A stretch of DNA of 64,000 nt, taken from Butyrivibrio sp. Lineage in GTDB: Bacteria > Bacillota > Clostridia > Lachnospirales > Lachnospiraceae. The notes under the pieces are model-generated. The model was not told the DNA's origin. It was given only the letters and a program-made list of their open reading frames with translations, and searched no databases. Both the position numbers and the translations under genes were made by a program. The stretch spans positions 124,001 to 188,000 of the forward strand of contig JAFUYO010000013.1 in NCBI GenBank assembly GCA_017470505.1, given 5' to 3'. Positions 27,378 to 36,370 of this stretch are shown here, one piece after another. Positions within the stretch are counted from its first letter, which is position 1; each line of letters starts with the position of its first letter.

Positions 27378-28439
27378 TTATCTGAGCATCTTGTTCTGCA
27401 TCGTGTCGGGGTCCTGGGCGAACTGGATCGCAACCTCCCTCGTTATCTTCTGGCTGCGGTAGAGCTCTAAGATCGCGTCGTCCATTGTCATCATGCCCTG
27501 CTTTCTGTAGGTCTGCATGTAGGTGATGAGCTGATGCGACTTGCCCTCCCTGATGAGGTTCCTGACGGCGCTGTTGATGTGCAGCACCTCAAAGGCTGCG
27601 ATCCTGGATGTCCCGTCTGAGCTTGGAAGGAGCTGCTGGGACACGATGGCCTCGAGTACGCCTGCCAGCTGGATCCTGATCTGCTGCTGCTGATGTGAGG
27701 GGAATACGTCTATAAGTCTGTCAACCGTGTTGGATGCCCCTATGGTGTGGACGGTTGAGAGCACCAGATGCCCGGTCTCAGCTGCCGTTATGGCTGTGCT
27801 TATGGTCTCAAGATCCCTCATCTCGCCGACGAGGATGACATCGGGGTCCTCACGTAGAGCTGCCCTAAGCGCGTCGGCGTAGGTGTTTGAGTCAGTTCCT
27901 ATCTCCCTCTGATTTACGATAGACTTGTTGTGCCTGTAGGTAAACTCTATAGGGTCCTCAAGCGTTATGACATGAGCGTCGCGGTTGTTGTTTATCTGAT
28001 CGATTATCGAAGCAAGAGTTGTCGATTTGCCTGATCCCGTGGGGCCCGTCACCAGAACCAGCCCTCTCTTTTTCCTGTAGAGATCAACTACTGTCGCAGG
28101 TATCCCAAGGCTCTCAGCGGAGGGAATATGAGTTGCAACAACACGGAAGGCCATGGCAATTGAGCCTCTCTGCTTGAACACATTTAGCCTGTAGCGGCCC
28201 AGTCCCATGATTGAAAAAGACATATCGAGCTGCCCGTTGTCCTCGAGTCTGGCATACTGCTCATGGGTCATGATCTCTTTTGCTGCAGCCATAGTGTCAT
28301 CAGGCAGGAACCTGTCGAATTCCTTCATCTCGATAAGCTTGCCGTGGAGCCTCATCTTGGGAGGTATACCGGTCGTTATATGCACGTCGGAAGCTCCAAG
28401 CTCCATTGCCTGTCTGAGAATATTTTCAATCTGTGACAT
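27378..28439 (-). CDS. pilT: Type IV pilus retraction ATPase PilT
   Basis: A hexameric ATPase that powers pilus disassembly for twitching or DNA uptake. Visible motifs are Walker A GPTGSGKST (132-140), the Asp box ITLEDPIEF, Walker B DVILVGEMRD, the His box STVHT and the PilT-specific AVRNLIREGK, which separates it from assembly ATPases. At 353 residues it is full length. It follows an HD-domain gene by 14 bases, and no pilB, pilC or pilin gene is in this window. Confidence 0.95.
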   Translation of the reverse strand: MSQIENILRQAMELGASDVHITTGIPPKMRLHGKLIEMKEFDRFLPDDTMAAAKEIMTHEQYARLEDNGQLDMSFSIMGLGRYRLNVFKQRGSIAMAFRVVATHIPSAESLGIPATVVDLYRKKRGLVLVTGPTGSGKSTTLASIIDQINNNRDAHVITLEDPIEFTYRHNKSIVNQREIGTDSNTYADALRAALREDPDVILVGEMRDLETISTAITAAETGHLVLSTVHTIGASNTVDRLIDVFPSHQQQQIRIQLAGVLEAIVSQQLLPSSDGTSRIAAFEVLHINSAVRNLIREGKSHQLITYMQTYRKQGMMTMDDAILELYRSQKITREVAIQFAQDPDTMQNKMLR

Positions 28440-28453
28440 TTACAAACCTTCTT

Positions 28454-29575
28454 TCAAACGTAATCAGGCTCTTCGACTTCAAGGCCTAAGGCCTTCATCC
28501 TGCCTGTATCCATCATATATCTGTTGTCGAGAGTCTTGACGATATCGATGATCTCGAGATTTCCGTAGGACCTTCTGTCGGAGAGGTCGATTATCGAGTT
28601 GTCCCTGAAGCTAAGGACCGTCGGCCGCAGGAAATCCATGTCATTGGTCCTGATGACCAGCGCCTTCTCTCCGCTGTTGAGTTCGACGCTGATACCCGGG
28701 CGCAGGATATTCAGCGAATCCACAAGCGCCTTGACGACTCTCGGGTCAAAGATCTCGCTGTTATTCATCATCTCTCTGATGACGACAACCTCGGAGGTAG
28801 GAAGCGAATCTTCCCTAACCGCCGTCTCCTTGTCAAAGTAGCCTGCAACTATCAGGACCTTGGCGGGGATACTCAGCTTCATCGTCTGAGGGGGATTGCC
28901 CTCCCTGAAATCGAGAAGGGTCTTTCTGGCCTGGTTACAGGCTCTTTTTATCCCGGGCTGAAAAGAAAAGGCATCTTCAATTATGGTATAGCCCTTGGTC
29001 TCGTGCGAGTCGATAAGCATCCTCTCGTCGTGGCTGGTGTCCTGCTTGGACTGAAGCTCGACGGGGAGCGTAAGCTTTCCGATGTCATGTATCACCGACG
29101 CCATCACCGCCTCGTTCTGCTCAGAGAGCGGTACGTTCATGGTGTGCGTGATTATGGCGGAGAGAATTGCGACATTTAGGCAGTGTTTGTAGATGTAGTC
29201 CTCCTCGCTTCGAAGGGTCTGCTGAAAGGTTATCTTCTTGCGGAGATTCCCGTAGTTTTTGATGATCTGCGAGACGATGATGGGGAATCTGTCCTGCTTG
29301 CCTTTCTGCTTGATCCTGGCCATCTCGTCCATTATCTCATTGTACATCACGGTCTGGAATTTCTCAAAATCCAGGTCGTCCTGTGTCATCGGAGGAGCAG
29401 GCTCGGCTGGCTCCAGGATAAAAAGGCCAATAAGGCCAAAGCTCTTTATATTCTCTATCGCCTGCATATCCTTGAGGGTGGAGGCGCGGTCATACAAAAG
29501 AACTCCTTTTTTGCTGTATATGGGCTTTGCCAGTCGCATGCCCGGTTTTAGTTCATCGCACTTTTTGAAGAGCAT
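28454..29575 (-). CDS. HD-domain protein, degenerate HD-GYP type
   Basis: A 373-residue soluble protein with an N-terminal DUF3391-like segment (LKPGMRLAKPIYSKKGVLLYD) and an HD domain with VIHDIGKLTLP. It resembles the HD-GYP c-di-GMP phosphodiesterases, but the HHE...GYP signature is missing: the corresponding region reads NQARKTLLDFREGNPP. Activity is therefore doubtful. The ATG at 29573-29575 follows AGAGGG. It is cotranscribed with pilT, which suggests a signalling role in pilus retraction; that link is inferred. Confidence 0.8.
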   Translation of the reverse strand: MLFKKCDELKPGMRLAKPIYSKKGVLLYDRASTLKDMQAIENIKSFGLIGLFILEPAEPAPPMTQDDLDFEKFQTVMYNEIMDEMARIKQKGKQDRFPIIVSQIIKNYGNLRKKITFQQTLRSEEDYIYKHCLNVAILSAIITHTMNVPLSEQNEAVMASVIHDIGKLTLPVELQSKQDTSHDERMLIDSHETKGYTIIEDAFSFQPGIKRACNQARKTLLDFREGNPPQTMKLSIPAKVLIVAGYFDKETAVREDSLPTSEVVVIREMMNNSEIFDPRVVKALVDSLNILRPGISVELNSGEKALVIRTNDMDFLRPTVLSFRDNSIIDLSDRRSYGNLEIIDIVKTLDNRYMMDTGRMKALGLEVEEPDYV

Positions 29576-29606
29576 TTTTTCCCTCTGAAAAAAAATAGTC
29601 ACTATA

Positions 29607-29635
29607 ATTATGGGGCTTTGCCGTCAAAAAATCAA
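29607..29635 (-). promoter_or_regulatory. Possible promoter of the HD-GYP-like/pilT unit
   Basis: On the minus strand TTGATT (29630-29635) and CATAAT (29607-29612) are 17 bases apart, 32 bases before the coding start. An overlapping TTGACG makes the exact -35 uncertain. Confidence 0.45.
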
Positions 29636-29694
29636 CTAAATGCCGTAGGGAAGTGCGCCCCGGGGTCCACAAGCACCACCAGGGATCTCATGGC

Positions 29695-30288
29695 TCAGGT
29701 CAGCTCATCGAGTGTGCTTCCGTAGGATGAGAGGAACTCGTTCACGAAGTCCAGGACCTCGGGGAGCTCCTGGTAGAGGCTCCTTATGGACTTGCCGGTG
29801 CTCTCTTTGGCCGTGCGGAACTCCGTGTTGCCCGCGTTTGTCTCGCCGATACACTTTATGAGGGCAGAGAGCTTGTCTGCCGCCTTGACGAGCCGCCTCA
29901 TGTAGCGGTCATCATCGGTATCCTCAGCCCTGAATATATCCTCGTACGAGGGGCGCAGATCCTCTGGAAGCTTCTCAAGGAGCTTATCCTCTGCGATGGA
30001 CTCGACCTCCTTGTAGGCGTGCTTTAAGTCAGCGTTGAAATACTTTACGGGGGTTGGCATGTCGCCGGTTATGATCTCCGAGGCGTCGTGGTAGAGACCG
30101 ATCAGAGCCGCCTTGTTGGCGTCAAGGTTTTTGCCGTAGCGGACATTCCCTATAGTACACAGGGCATGCGCTATCATGGCGACCTCCATCGAGTGCTCGC
30201 ATAGATTCTCGGGCCTTGTGTTGCGCATGAGGGCCCAGCGCTCAATATATTTCATCCTGGAAATAAGTGCAAAGAAATTGTAGTTCAT
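29695..30288 (-). CDS. HD-domain 5'-deoxynucleotidase, YfbR-like
   Basis: A 197-residue HD hydrolase expected to dephosphorylate deoxynucleoside monophosphates. Metal residues are visible in LCEHSMEVAMIAHAL and GLYHDASEIITGDMPTPVK, the YfbR pattern. I chose ATG 30286-30288 with GGGAGG seven bases upstream; an upstream open stretch of 40 codons runs into a palindromic repeat and is not part of the gene. It is a single gene, with the repeat at 30317-30519 in its leader. Confidence 0.88.
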   Translation of the reverse strand: MNYNFFALISRMKYIERWALMRNTRPENLCEHSMEVAMIAHALCTIGNVRYGKNLDANKAALIGLYHDASEIITGDMPTPVKYFNADLKHAYKEVESIAEDKLLEKLPEDLRPSYEDIFRAEDTDDDRYMRRLVKAADKLSALIKCIGETNAGNTEFRTAKESTGKSIRSLYQELPEVLDFVNEFLSSYGSTLDELT

Positions 30289-30316
30289 GGTAAACCTCCC
30301 ACATATTATGATGAGC

Positions 30317-30519
30317 GGGTCAAAAGTCCGACTCGGAGGGTGGCATCGGCAAAATGCACAATTTTTGCTCATGTTAAACCAAGCACTCCATCGAGCCCAG
30401 AGCACCAATCTCTGCGTGCAAAGGCACTTGAGATTGGTTGGTCTCGACTCCGTGGTTTAAAAATCGCAAAATATTGTGCACATTTGCCTCTGCCGCCCTC
30501 CGAGTCGGACTTTTGACCC
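30317..30519. repeat. Palindromic dispersed element (family B, longest copy)
   Basis: Perfect 24-base inverted arms (30317-30340 and 30496-30519) enclose about 155 bases that also fold back on themselves: GCACAATTTTTGC against GCAAAATATTGTGC and ACCAATCTC against GAGATTGGT. Flanking TGATG/CATCA extends the symmetry. The core at 30356-30397 recurs at 36291-36332 with five differences, and the outer end recurs at 57031-57056. No protein is encoded. Confidence 0.75.
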
Positions 30520-30564
30520 TGACATCATGATATATGAAAAACGGTTCAGAGCGCAAGGGTGACT

Positions 30565-30599
30565 CAAAAAAGCTGTCGCAGGGAGCGCGACAGCTTTTT
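30565..30599 (-). terminator. Intrinsic terminator after the alpha-galactosidase gene
   Basis: GCTGTCGC and GCGACAGC with a seven-base loop, flanked by A6 and T5, ten bases beyond the stop codon. It could work in both directions and ends the msm-type operon. Confidence 0.85.
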
Positions 30600-30608
30600 C
30601 AGTTATAC

Positions 30609-32858
30609 TTATATTTTCCTGAAGTGTATCATCACCGACGGGTATACCCCGAACAGCGGGTCGAAGGCATATCCTGCGTTCATGAGGGCGGAGCCTGTAA
30701 AGCGCTCACCTTTTGCACCCTTCTTTTCAAAAGAGGCGTCGTCCGGTGCATCCTGAACAGAGGTTATGAACTCATCAACCTCGTACACAGCGTCGGGGTC
30801 AAGGTTCCCAATGCGCACACAGATGATCTCGGGGTTTGCGCGGACATCCGTCACTACCAGATTGAGAAGCGCCTCACTCTTATCTTCTGAGACAAAGCCC
30901 CAGGATGTGTAGTATTTCTCATCATCATCGTCCGATAAGCGCAGCACTCTTCCCTTGTGAACGAGATCGTAGTATCTGTTGAAAACATCTATCTGCCCGC
31001 GGATCATTGCTCTCTCATCATCCGTGAGTTTTCTGGGGTCAAGCTCATATCCGAAGGTCCCCGACATAGCTACTATCGCCCTTGTCATAAAGGGAACCTC
31101 GCGCCCGCTCTGGTGATTTGGAGCTGCAGACACGTGGCTTCCCATGGTGCTGACGGGATAGCCGTAGCTCGTCCCCTTCTGGATTTTCAGGCGGTTAATT
31201 GCCTCTGTGTTGTCCGAGCACCAGATCTGCGGCGAGTAGAACATTATCCCGGCGTCAAACCTTCCGCCGCCTCCTGAGCACCCCTCGATCATAACATTGG
31301 GAAATGCGTCCCTTAGCCTCTGCATCAGCGCGTAGGACCCCAGCACAAATCTGTGCGAAACCTCTCCCTGTGAGAGAGCCGGCAGCGCCGACGAGTACAC
31401 ATTTGAAAGAGACCTGTTAAAATCCCATTTAATATAGGAGATATCGGCAGAGCCAAGTATCGCTGAGATGCCATCATACAAATAGTCAACGACATCGGTC
31501 CTCGACATGTCCAGAACCATCTGATCTCTTCCCATTACAGGGTCGCGCCCGGGGTCCCGAAGCACCCACTCGGGGTGTTTTCTGAATAGATCCGAATCCT
31601 CATTTATCATCTCAGGCTCAAACCACAGCCCGAATTTCATCCCGAGGCTCGTTGCGTGATCAGCAATCCCTTTAAGTCCGCACTTTAACTTGTCCGTGTT
31701 GACCGTCCAGTCGCCGAGCCCCGCGTGGTCGTCATTTCTTTTCCCAAACCAGCCGTCATCGAGGACGAACATCTCGATCCCCGCGCTCGCTGCGCTGTCC
31801 ATCATGGACTTTATCTTCTCGTCGTCGAAGTCAAAGTAGGTGCCCTCCCAGTTATTGATGAGAACCGGGCGCTTTACATTGCGGAACTCTTTGGGGCAGA
31901 TGTTCTCTCTGATGATCCTGTGAAAGAGAAAGCTTAGGTCCGAAAGCCCCTCTCCGCTAAATCCCAGCATAACTTCGGGGGTTGTAAAGCTCTCTCCCTT
32001 TTCGAGGTTCCATCTGAAGTGGTCGTCCGAGATGCCGCTGACAACTCTCACCATTCCCGCCTGGTCCCTCTCTATCTCCTCGGCGTGGTCGCCCGAGTAC
32101 ATCAGCATGATCCCGTAGCAGTTTCCGCTAAGCTCTCCCGTATCCCTGTCGCAGACAATGACAAACGGATTGTTGTGGTGGCTGCTCATCCCTCTCTTTG
32201 AGGATATTCTGTGGATTTCATGCCCCACCTTCTGCCTCTCGGGGAGCCTCTCCATGGCGTGGCGTCCGTGGAAATGGATGAAATCCGGGTCGTTTCCCAT
32301 AATGTCAAAGCAGGCCGATGCAGCCTTATTTATCACTATCCTGCCTCCGGATACGTTTTCGATGACCGTGTACCTGGAGATGATGTCTTTTTCCTCAAAA
32401 ACCTGATAGGAAAGAATGACAAGGATCCCTGCAATCTTATCTTCCAAAACCAGCTTCAGGGTGTCGACCCTGTCGCTTTCTGCGCGCACATAGGGGAGGT
32501 CTTTAAGGCTGTCGCGCCCTGATTTTATCTCGTGTGACCTGTACCTTAAATCGCACGTTCCGCTCCCGTTTGGAAGCTCTGTCTTAAGCGCCGATACGCG
32601 GTAGTCGCCCGCGCCGTCAGTCGGGTATTCCTGGGGGAGAGTATCCGCGGACACTCCCCTCTCATTCCTGCACTCATAGGGATTTCCCGAAAAACCCCTG
32701 TCTATCTTCTTTATCAGATAGCTCATGTCTAAGGAGCCGACTTTTTTGCCGTAATAGGTGTGGAGTACCATGCCGATCTCATTTATCTTTATCTGGTACT
32801 CCGTGTTTTTCGTTGTCAGGGAAAAAAACTTCTTATCCTCGTAAAATTTTATAGCCAT
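30609..32858 (-). CDS. Alpha-galactosidase, glycoside hydrolase family 36
   Basis: A 749-residue cytoplasmic enzyme that releases galactose from melibiose, raffinose and related sugars. The catalytic barrel carries the nucleophile Asp in SYIKWDFNRS (about residue 480) and the acid/base Asp in WCSDNTEAINRL, with the family motif EGCSGGGGRFD between them and FVLDDGWFGKRNDD upstream. No signal peptide. The ATG is one base after the permease stop with AGGAGG inside the permease end, so it is coupled to the importer. A pathway to galactose catabolism is not in the window. Confidence 0.94.
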   Translation of the reverse strand: MAIKFYEDKKFFSLTTKNTEYQIKINEIGMVLHTYYGKKVGSLDMSYLIKKIDRGFSGNPYECRNERGVSADTLPQEYPTDGAGDYRVSALKTELPNGSGTCDLRYRSHEIKSGRDSLKDLPYVRAESDRVDTLKLVLEDKIAGILVILSYQVFEEKDIISRYTVIENVSGGRIVINKAASACFDIMGNDPDFIHFHGRHAMERLPERQKVGHEIHRISSKRGMSSHHNNPFVIVCDRDTGELSGNCYGIMLMYSGDHAEEIERDQAGMVRVVSGISDDHFRWNLEKGESFTTPEVMLGFSGEGLSDLSFLFHRIIRENICPKEFRNVKRPVLINNWEGTYFDFDDEKIKSMMDSAASAGIEMFVLDDGWFGKRNDDHAGLGDWTVNTDKLKCGLKGIADHATSLGMKFGLWFEPEMINEDSDLFRKHPEWVLRDPGRDPVMGRDQMVLDMSRTDVVDYLYDGISAILGSADISYIKWDFNRSLSNVYSSALPALSQGEVSHRFVLGSYALMQRLRDAFPNVMIEGCSGGGGRFDAGIMFYSPQIWCSDNTEAINRLKIQKGTSYGYPVSTMGSHVSAAPNHQSGREVPFMTRAIVAMSGTFGYELDPRKLTDDERAMIRGQIDVFNRYYDLVHKGRVLRLSDDDDEKYYTSWGFVSEDKSEALLNLVVTDVRANPEIICVRIGNLDPDAVYEVDEFITSVQDAPDDASFEKKGAKGERFTGSALMNAGYAFDPLFGVYPSVMIHFRKI

Positions 32859-32859
32859 A

Positions 32860-33705
32860 TCAAAGCTTTCCTCCTGAGGTTGCTATGCCCTCAACAAATT
32901 GTTTCTGGAATATGATGTAGATAACGATCATCGGAACGATGGCGAGAACCGCTGAAGCCATCATAGCGGGATAATCGCTTCCGTACTGTCCCTGCATCTT
33001 GGCAAGGCCCGCGGAAAGTGTCGTCGTATTTGCGTTTGTGCAGACGATCATCGGCCACATCAGGTCTTTGAACGCAAAGAGCGCTGTGAAGATGCCCAGT
33101 GATACCATTGAAGACCTTGTGAGAGGCAGCATTATGAAAAGAAATGTCTGCCCGATGTTGCATCCGTCAATCGCAGCGGCCTCCTCGAGGTCTTTTGGAA
33201 GAGCCTGGTAGCCTGTCTTTAAGAGATAGGTTCCAAAGGCCGTAACAAGTCCCGGGAAAACAAGGCCTGCAGTCGTATTTAAAAGATGCAGCTTTGACAC
33301 CATGAGGTACTGCGGAATGACAAATATCTGGGAGGGTATCATCATCTGTATGAGCACCAGTGAGAACATGATCCTCTTTCCCGGGAACTCAAGCCTTCCG
33401 AATGCGTAGCCAGCCATTGTCGCTGTAAGGCATGCGCAGATAACGCGGAAGATTATGAGAAGTATTGTGTTCTTGTAGAGCGTCACAAAATTGTAGCTCT
33501 TCCAGACTGTCGCAAAGTTCTCAAAATGCCAGCCGGCCTGCGGAAAGATGTAAAACGGGTCAACTGATATCGATTCCTGGTTGGTCTTGAGTGCGGTCAG
33601 TATCATCCACGCAAAGGGAACCAGCATGATTATCGCAAATATGATCAGAACAGTATAGGTTAGGAATTTGTTAACCTTATATCTTGTGCTTATACTACTA
33701 TCCAT
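32860..33705 (-). CDS. Sugar ABC importer permease, MalG/MsmG type
   Basis: A 281-residue inner-membrane subunit with six helices and the cytoplasmic EAA loop EEAAAIDGCNIGQTFLFIMLPL that docks to the ATPase. It partners with the permease 15 bases upstream and the lipoprotein at 34751-36127 to import alpha-galactosides. No ATPase gene is present, which is usual for this class, where one shared MsmX-like ATPase serves many importers. Confidence 0.92.
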   Translation of the reverse strand: MDSSISTRYKVNKFLTYTVLIIFAIIMLVPFAWMILTALKTNQESISVDPFYIFPQAGWHFENFATVWKSYNFVTLYKNTILLIIFRVICACLTATMAGYAFGRLEFPGKRIMFSLVLIQMMIPSQIFVIPQYLMVSKLHLLNTTAGLVFPGLVTAFGTYLLKTGYQALPKDLEEAAAIDGCNIGQTFLFIMLPLTRSSMVSLGIFTALFAFKDLMWPMIVCTNANTTTLSAGLAKMQGQYGSDYPAMMASAVLAIVPMIVIYIIFQKQFVEGIATSGGKL

Positions 33706-33720
33706 TTTACTCCCCTTTCC

Positions 33721-34611
33721 TTAATTGTAATATACAAATTTTTTCTCCATCTTCTGGAGGATGAATGTGACTATCATGATGAACGCAACAAGAACCATTA
33801 CTATTGCGGCACCGTACCCTCTGTTGGAATTGGTGAACGCGTAAGTGTAGAACAGATACACGATCGACTGCGTCTTGTTAAGCGCGAGGTTCGTCTTGTC
33901 CATTACCATGAACATGAGGTCAAAGATTGTCAGCGCGCCGATGATCCTCGTCTGTACTATAAAGAAGGTGGTGGGTGAAAGGAGCGGTACCGTTATGGAA
34001 AAGAACTGTCTGATTTCAGATGCTCCGTCTATCTGTGCAGCCTCGTAGTAGTCCCTTGGAATCTCCTGAAGTCCGCCGATAAAGAGTACCATGTTGTAGC
34101 CGATTATGGACCAGACTCCTATTATCCCGACGCTGATCCAGGCTATGTTGGGGTCCGAAATCCAGGCGATCTTTGTGTGAAAGATGTTGTTTAAAAGTCC
34201 GAACTGCTGATTGTAGAGCCACTTCCATACCATTGCGACGGCTGCGGGTGCGCGGACCATAGGCAGGAAGAAGAGCGTTCTGAATATAGATTTTCCGGCG
34301 AGCTTTTTCTGCATGAGGACCGCAAGAACGAGAGCTATCACAATTCCAAGAGGCACCTCGACTATCGTGTACTTTATCGTATTCCAGAGTGACTGCCACG
34401 TCTCTGTCGATGTCAGAACAGCCTGATAATTGGCAAGTCCCACAAATTTATTTCCTCTTCCGAAATCCCCCGTCTTGCAAAGCGACTGGTAAACCGTATT
34501 GATAGCCGGATAATAGTTTAATACGATAAGCCCTATCATCGTCGGCAGTATGAACGCCCATCCCCACAGAGCCTGTCTCTTCTGCGACTGAGTCATTTTA
34601 TTTTTGGCCAT
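33721..34611 (-). CDS. Sugar ABC importer permease, MalF/MsmF type
   Basis: A 296-residue permease with six predicted helices (starting QALWGWAFILPTMIGLIVL) and the EAA loop YEAAQIDGASEIRQFFSITVPLL. It is the partner of the downstream MalG-type permease. The start MAKNKMTQSQK is soluble and positively charged, as expected for an N terminus inside the cell. A stem-loop separates it from the binding-protein gene. Confidence 0.92.
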   Translation of the reverse strand: MAKNKMTQSQKRQALWGWAFILPTMIGLIVLNYYPAINTVYQSLCKTGDFGRGNKFVGLANYQAVLTSTETWQSLWNTIKYTIVEVPLGIVIALVLAVLMQKKLAGKSIFRTLFFLPMVRAPAAVAMVWKWLYNQQFGLLNNIFHTKIAWISDPNIAWISVGIIGVWSIIGYNMVLFIGGLQEIPRDYYEAAQIDGASEIRQFFSITVPLLSPTTFFIVQTRIIGALTIFDLMFMVMDKTNLALNKTQSIVYLFYTYAFTNSNRGYGAAIVMVLVAFIMIVTFILQKMEKKFVYYN

Positions 34612-34651
34612 ATAAACCTCCTCATTTACTAAAGAGCCGATTCAGATTCAG

Positions 34652-34689
34652 ATAAGGAAAGCCGAGGTTTTGCCCCCGGCAGTCCTTAT
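34652..34689 (-). terminator. Stem-loop between binding protein and permeases, probable attenuator
   Basis: ATAAGG/CCTTAT and GCCGAGG/CCCCGGC form an interrupted stem in the 139-base gap. There is no clear T tract on the minus strand, so it more likely protects the binding-protein message or causes partial termination, giving more binding protein than permease. Confidence 0.5.
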
Positions 34690-34750
34690 TTTTCCCAAAA
34701 AGATTATTATCTGTATTACTGTTACTGTTCAGGAACCGTACAGCAACGCA

Positions 34751-36127
34751 TTACTCTGCTGCGATAGCGTCCTCGATGATCTTCTGTGCATTGTCGCAGG
34801 CAGTAGCCATAAGCGCGCTGTCTGTAGGATCCTGCCATGCATCAAGGAACGCGCCCTGCTGCTGAAGTGCATCTTCCCATACTGTCGTGTTTCTTGTGTA
34901 AGGACGGAAGAACAGATCTCCCTCTTCCTCAGCTCTTACGAATGCAGATACGTCCATGCCATCGAATGCTTTTGAGAAGTCCTCGGATACGCCCTTGAGA
35001 CCACCCATTGTCACTCCGAGCTCAGCCTGCTTCTTCTGGCCTTCCTCTGAGCAGAAGTATGAGATGAGGTCATAGCAGGCCTTGGGGTCTGCCACGTTTG
35101 CGTTTGCTGCCCATCCAAGTCCGTTGTATGCTGAGTAGCGCTCGCCGGAGTCGCAGCTGCCGTTTCCATTTGTGTCAGCATAGGGAAGCATTGCCCATCC
35201 GTAATCTGCGTGATTTTCTGCTGTGTAGAAAGCATTGATCATCCATGAACCCTGTGTGATCATTGCTGCCTTACCTGAGATAAAGAGTGAATCCGTACCT
35301 GTCTCAGCGACAACTGACTGAGGTGCGCCGACTGAGAGGAGCTTACGAACCATCTCCATACCTGCCTTACCTTCTGCTGAGCCGATTGTTGTTCCCTTGT
35401 GGTCGTCTGTGATAACCTTTGCGCCGTAGTCATAAACGAGGTTGTACCAGCCGTCCTGGTTGTTAGATGTGTTCATTGCCATGCCGTAGACATCGCCGTT
35501 TGAGCCCTCTGTGATCTTCTTGGCTGCCTCATACATGTCATCCCATGTCCAGTCGTCTGTGGGATACTCAACTCCGTACTGGTCAAAGATCGCCTTGTTA
35601 TATAGAAGAGCTATTGTGTCGTGGTCCTTGGGAAGTGCGTACTGCTTGCCGTTTGAGCTGTAGAGGTTCCACACTCCCTCGTAGAAATCAGCCTGGTTTA
35701 CAGAAGAATCAGCTGCGACGTAATCCGTGAGGTCAAGAAGGATGTCATTTTCCATATACATCTGCGCTGTGTTGGAGTGCATCCAGAAAACATCGGGCAT
35801 CTCTCCGCCTGAAGCACCTGCCTCGAGAAGCGTCCAGTAGTTATCCCAGTCGATTACTTCGATGTTGACCTTAACTCCGCTCTTTGCGCTCCAGTCGTCT
35901 GCGATCTGCTGAAGGCCGCCCTGCTGATTTGAATCCCAGATGTTGATCGTTATTTTGTCTACGGAATAATTTCCGCCGTTATCAGCTGATGCTGCGGATG
36001 AGTCCGAGCTCTGAGACTGGGTGTTTGCAGACCCTGAATCCGTGCCTGTGCTGCCCGAGCTTCCGCATGCTGCAAGAGATGCTCCCATAACAGTTACCAT
36101 TAGAAGTGCTACTAATTTCTTTTTCAT
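34751..36127 (-). CDS. Sugar-binding lipoprotein of an ABC importer (alpha-galactoside locus)
   Basis: A 458-residue extracellular binding protein of the family 1 (MalE/MsmE) type. The signal peptide MKKKLVALLMVTVMGASLAAC ends in lipobox LAAC, with lipidation expected at Cys21. A Ser/Thr/Gln-rich linker follows, then the two-lobed domain (NIWDSNQQGGLQQIADDW; NYWTLLEAGASGGEMPDVFWM). Ribosome site GGAGG lies close to the ATG. First gene of the importer-GH36 operon, transcribed away from the AraC regulator. Confidence 0.94.
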   Translation of the reverse strand: MKKKLVALLMVTVMGASLAACGSSGSTGTDSGSANTQSQSSDSSAASADNGGNYSVDKITINIWDSNQQGGLQQIADDWSAKSGVKVNIEVIDWDNYWTLLEAGASGGEMPDVFWMHSNTAQMYMENDILLDLTDYVAADSSVNQADFYEGVWNLYSSNGKQYALPKDHDTIALLYNKAIFDQYGVEYPTDDWTWDDMYEAAKKITEGSNGDVYGMAMNTSNNQDGWYNLVYDYGAKVITDDHKGTTIGSAEGKAGMEMVRKLLSVGAPQSVVAETGTDSLFISGKAAMITQGSWMINAFYTAENHADYGWAMLPYADTNGNGSCDSGERYSAYNGLGWAANANVADPKACYDLISYFCSEEGQKKQAELGVTMGGLKGVSEDFSKAFDGMDVSAFVRAEEEGDLFFRPYTRNTTVWEDALQQQGAFLDAWQDPTDSALMATACDNAQKIIEDAIAAE

Positions 36128-36163
36128 TTTGTTCCTCCATATCTAACGTATCCTCTGTTCCTC

Positions 36164-36180
36164 GTCCGAACCCTTCGGAC
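36164..36180 (-). other. Perfect hairpin in the leader of the binding-protein gene
   Basis: GTCCGAA, three bases, TTCGGAC: a 7-bp stem with a tight loop, 37 bases before the ATG. It might stabilise the 5' end of the message or be a regulator target. Confidence 0.5.
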
Positions 36181-36251
36181 AAATCTTATTCTACCTTTTG
36201 CAATATACGGCTGGTATGCTATTATGTTATTTGTATTTGTCATTTTGTGAG

Positions 36252-36346
36252 GTCAGTAGAAAGTCCGGCCCGGCGGGCAGCAGTGAAAAAGCACAATTCC
36301 TGCTCATGTTAAACCGGGCACTCCGTCGAGCCGTACTTTCCACTTT
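36252..36346. repeat. Shorter copy of palindromic family B
   Basis: The core 36291-36332 matches 30356-30397 at 37 of 42 positions, and the left part (AAAGTCCGG...) is also recognisably related. Outer segments GAAAGTCCGGC and GCCGTACTTTC pair imperfectly. It lies between the divergent binding-protein and AraC genes, so it sits in their regulatory region. Confidence 0.65.
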
Positions 36347-36370
36347 ATCCATAACTACGAGGTTAACGTT

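Noticed and set aside
30374-30556. Small frame of 60 codons in the intergenic region
   Set aside because: It is made of the palindromic element itself, which reads open on both strands.
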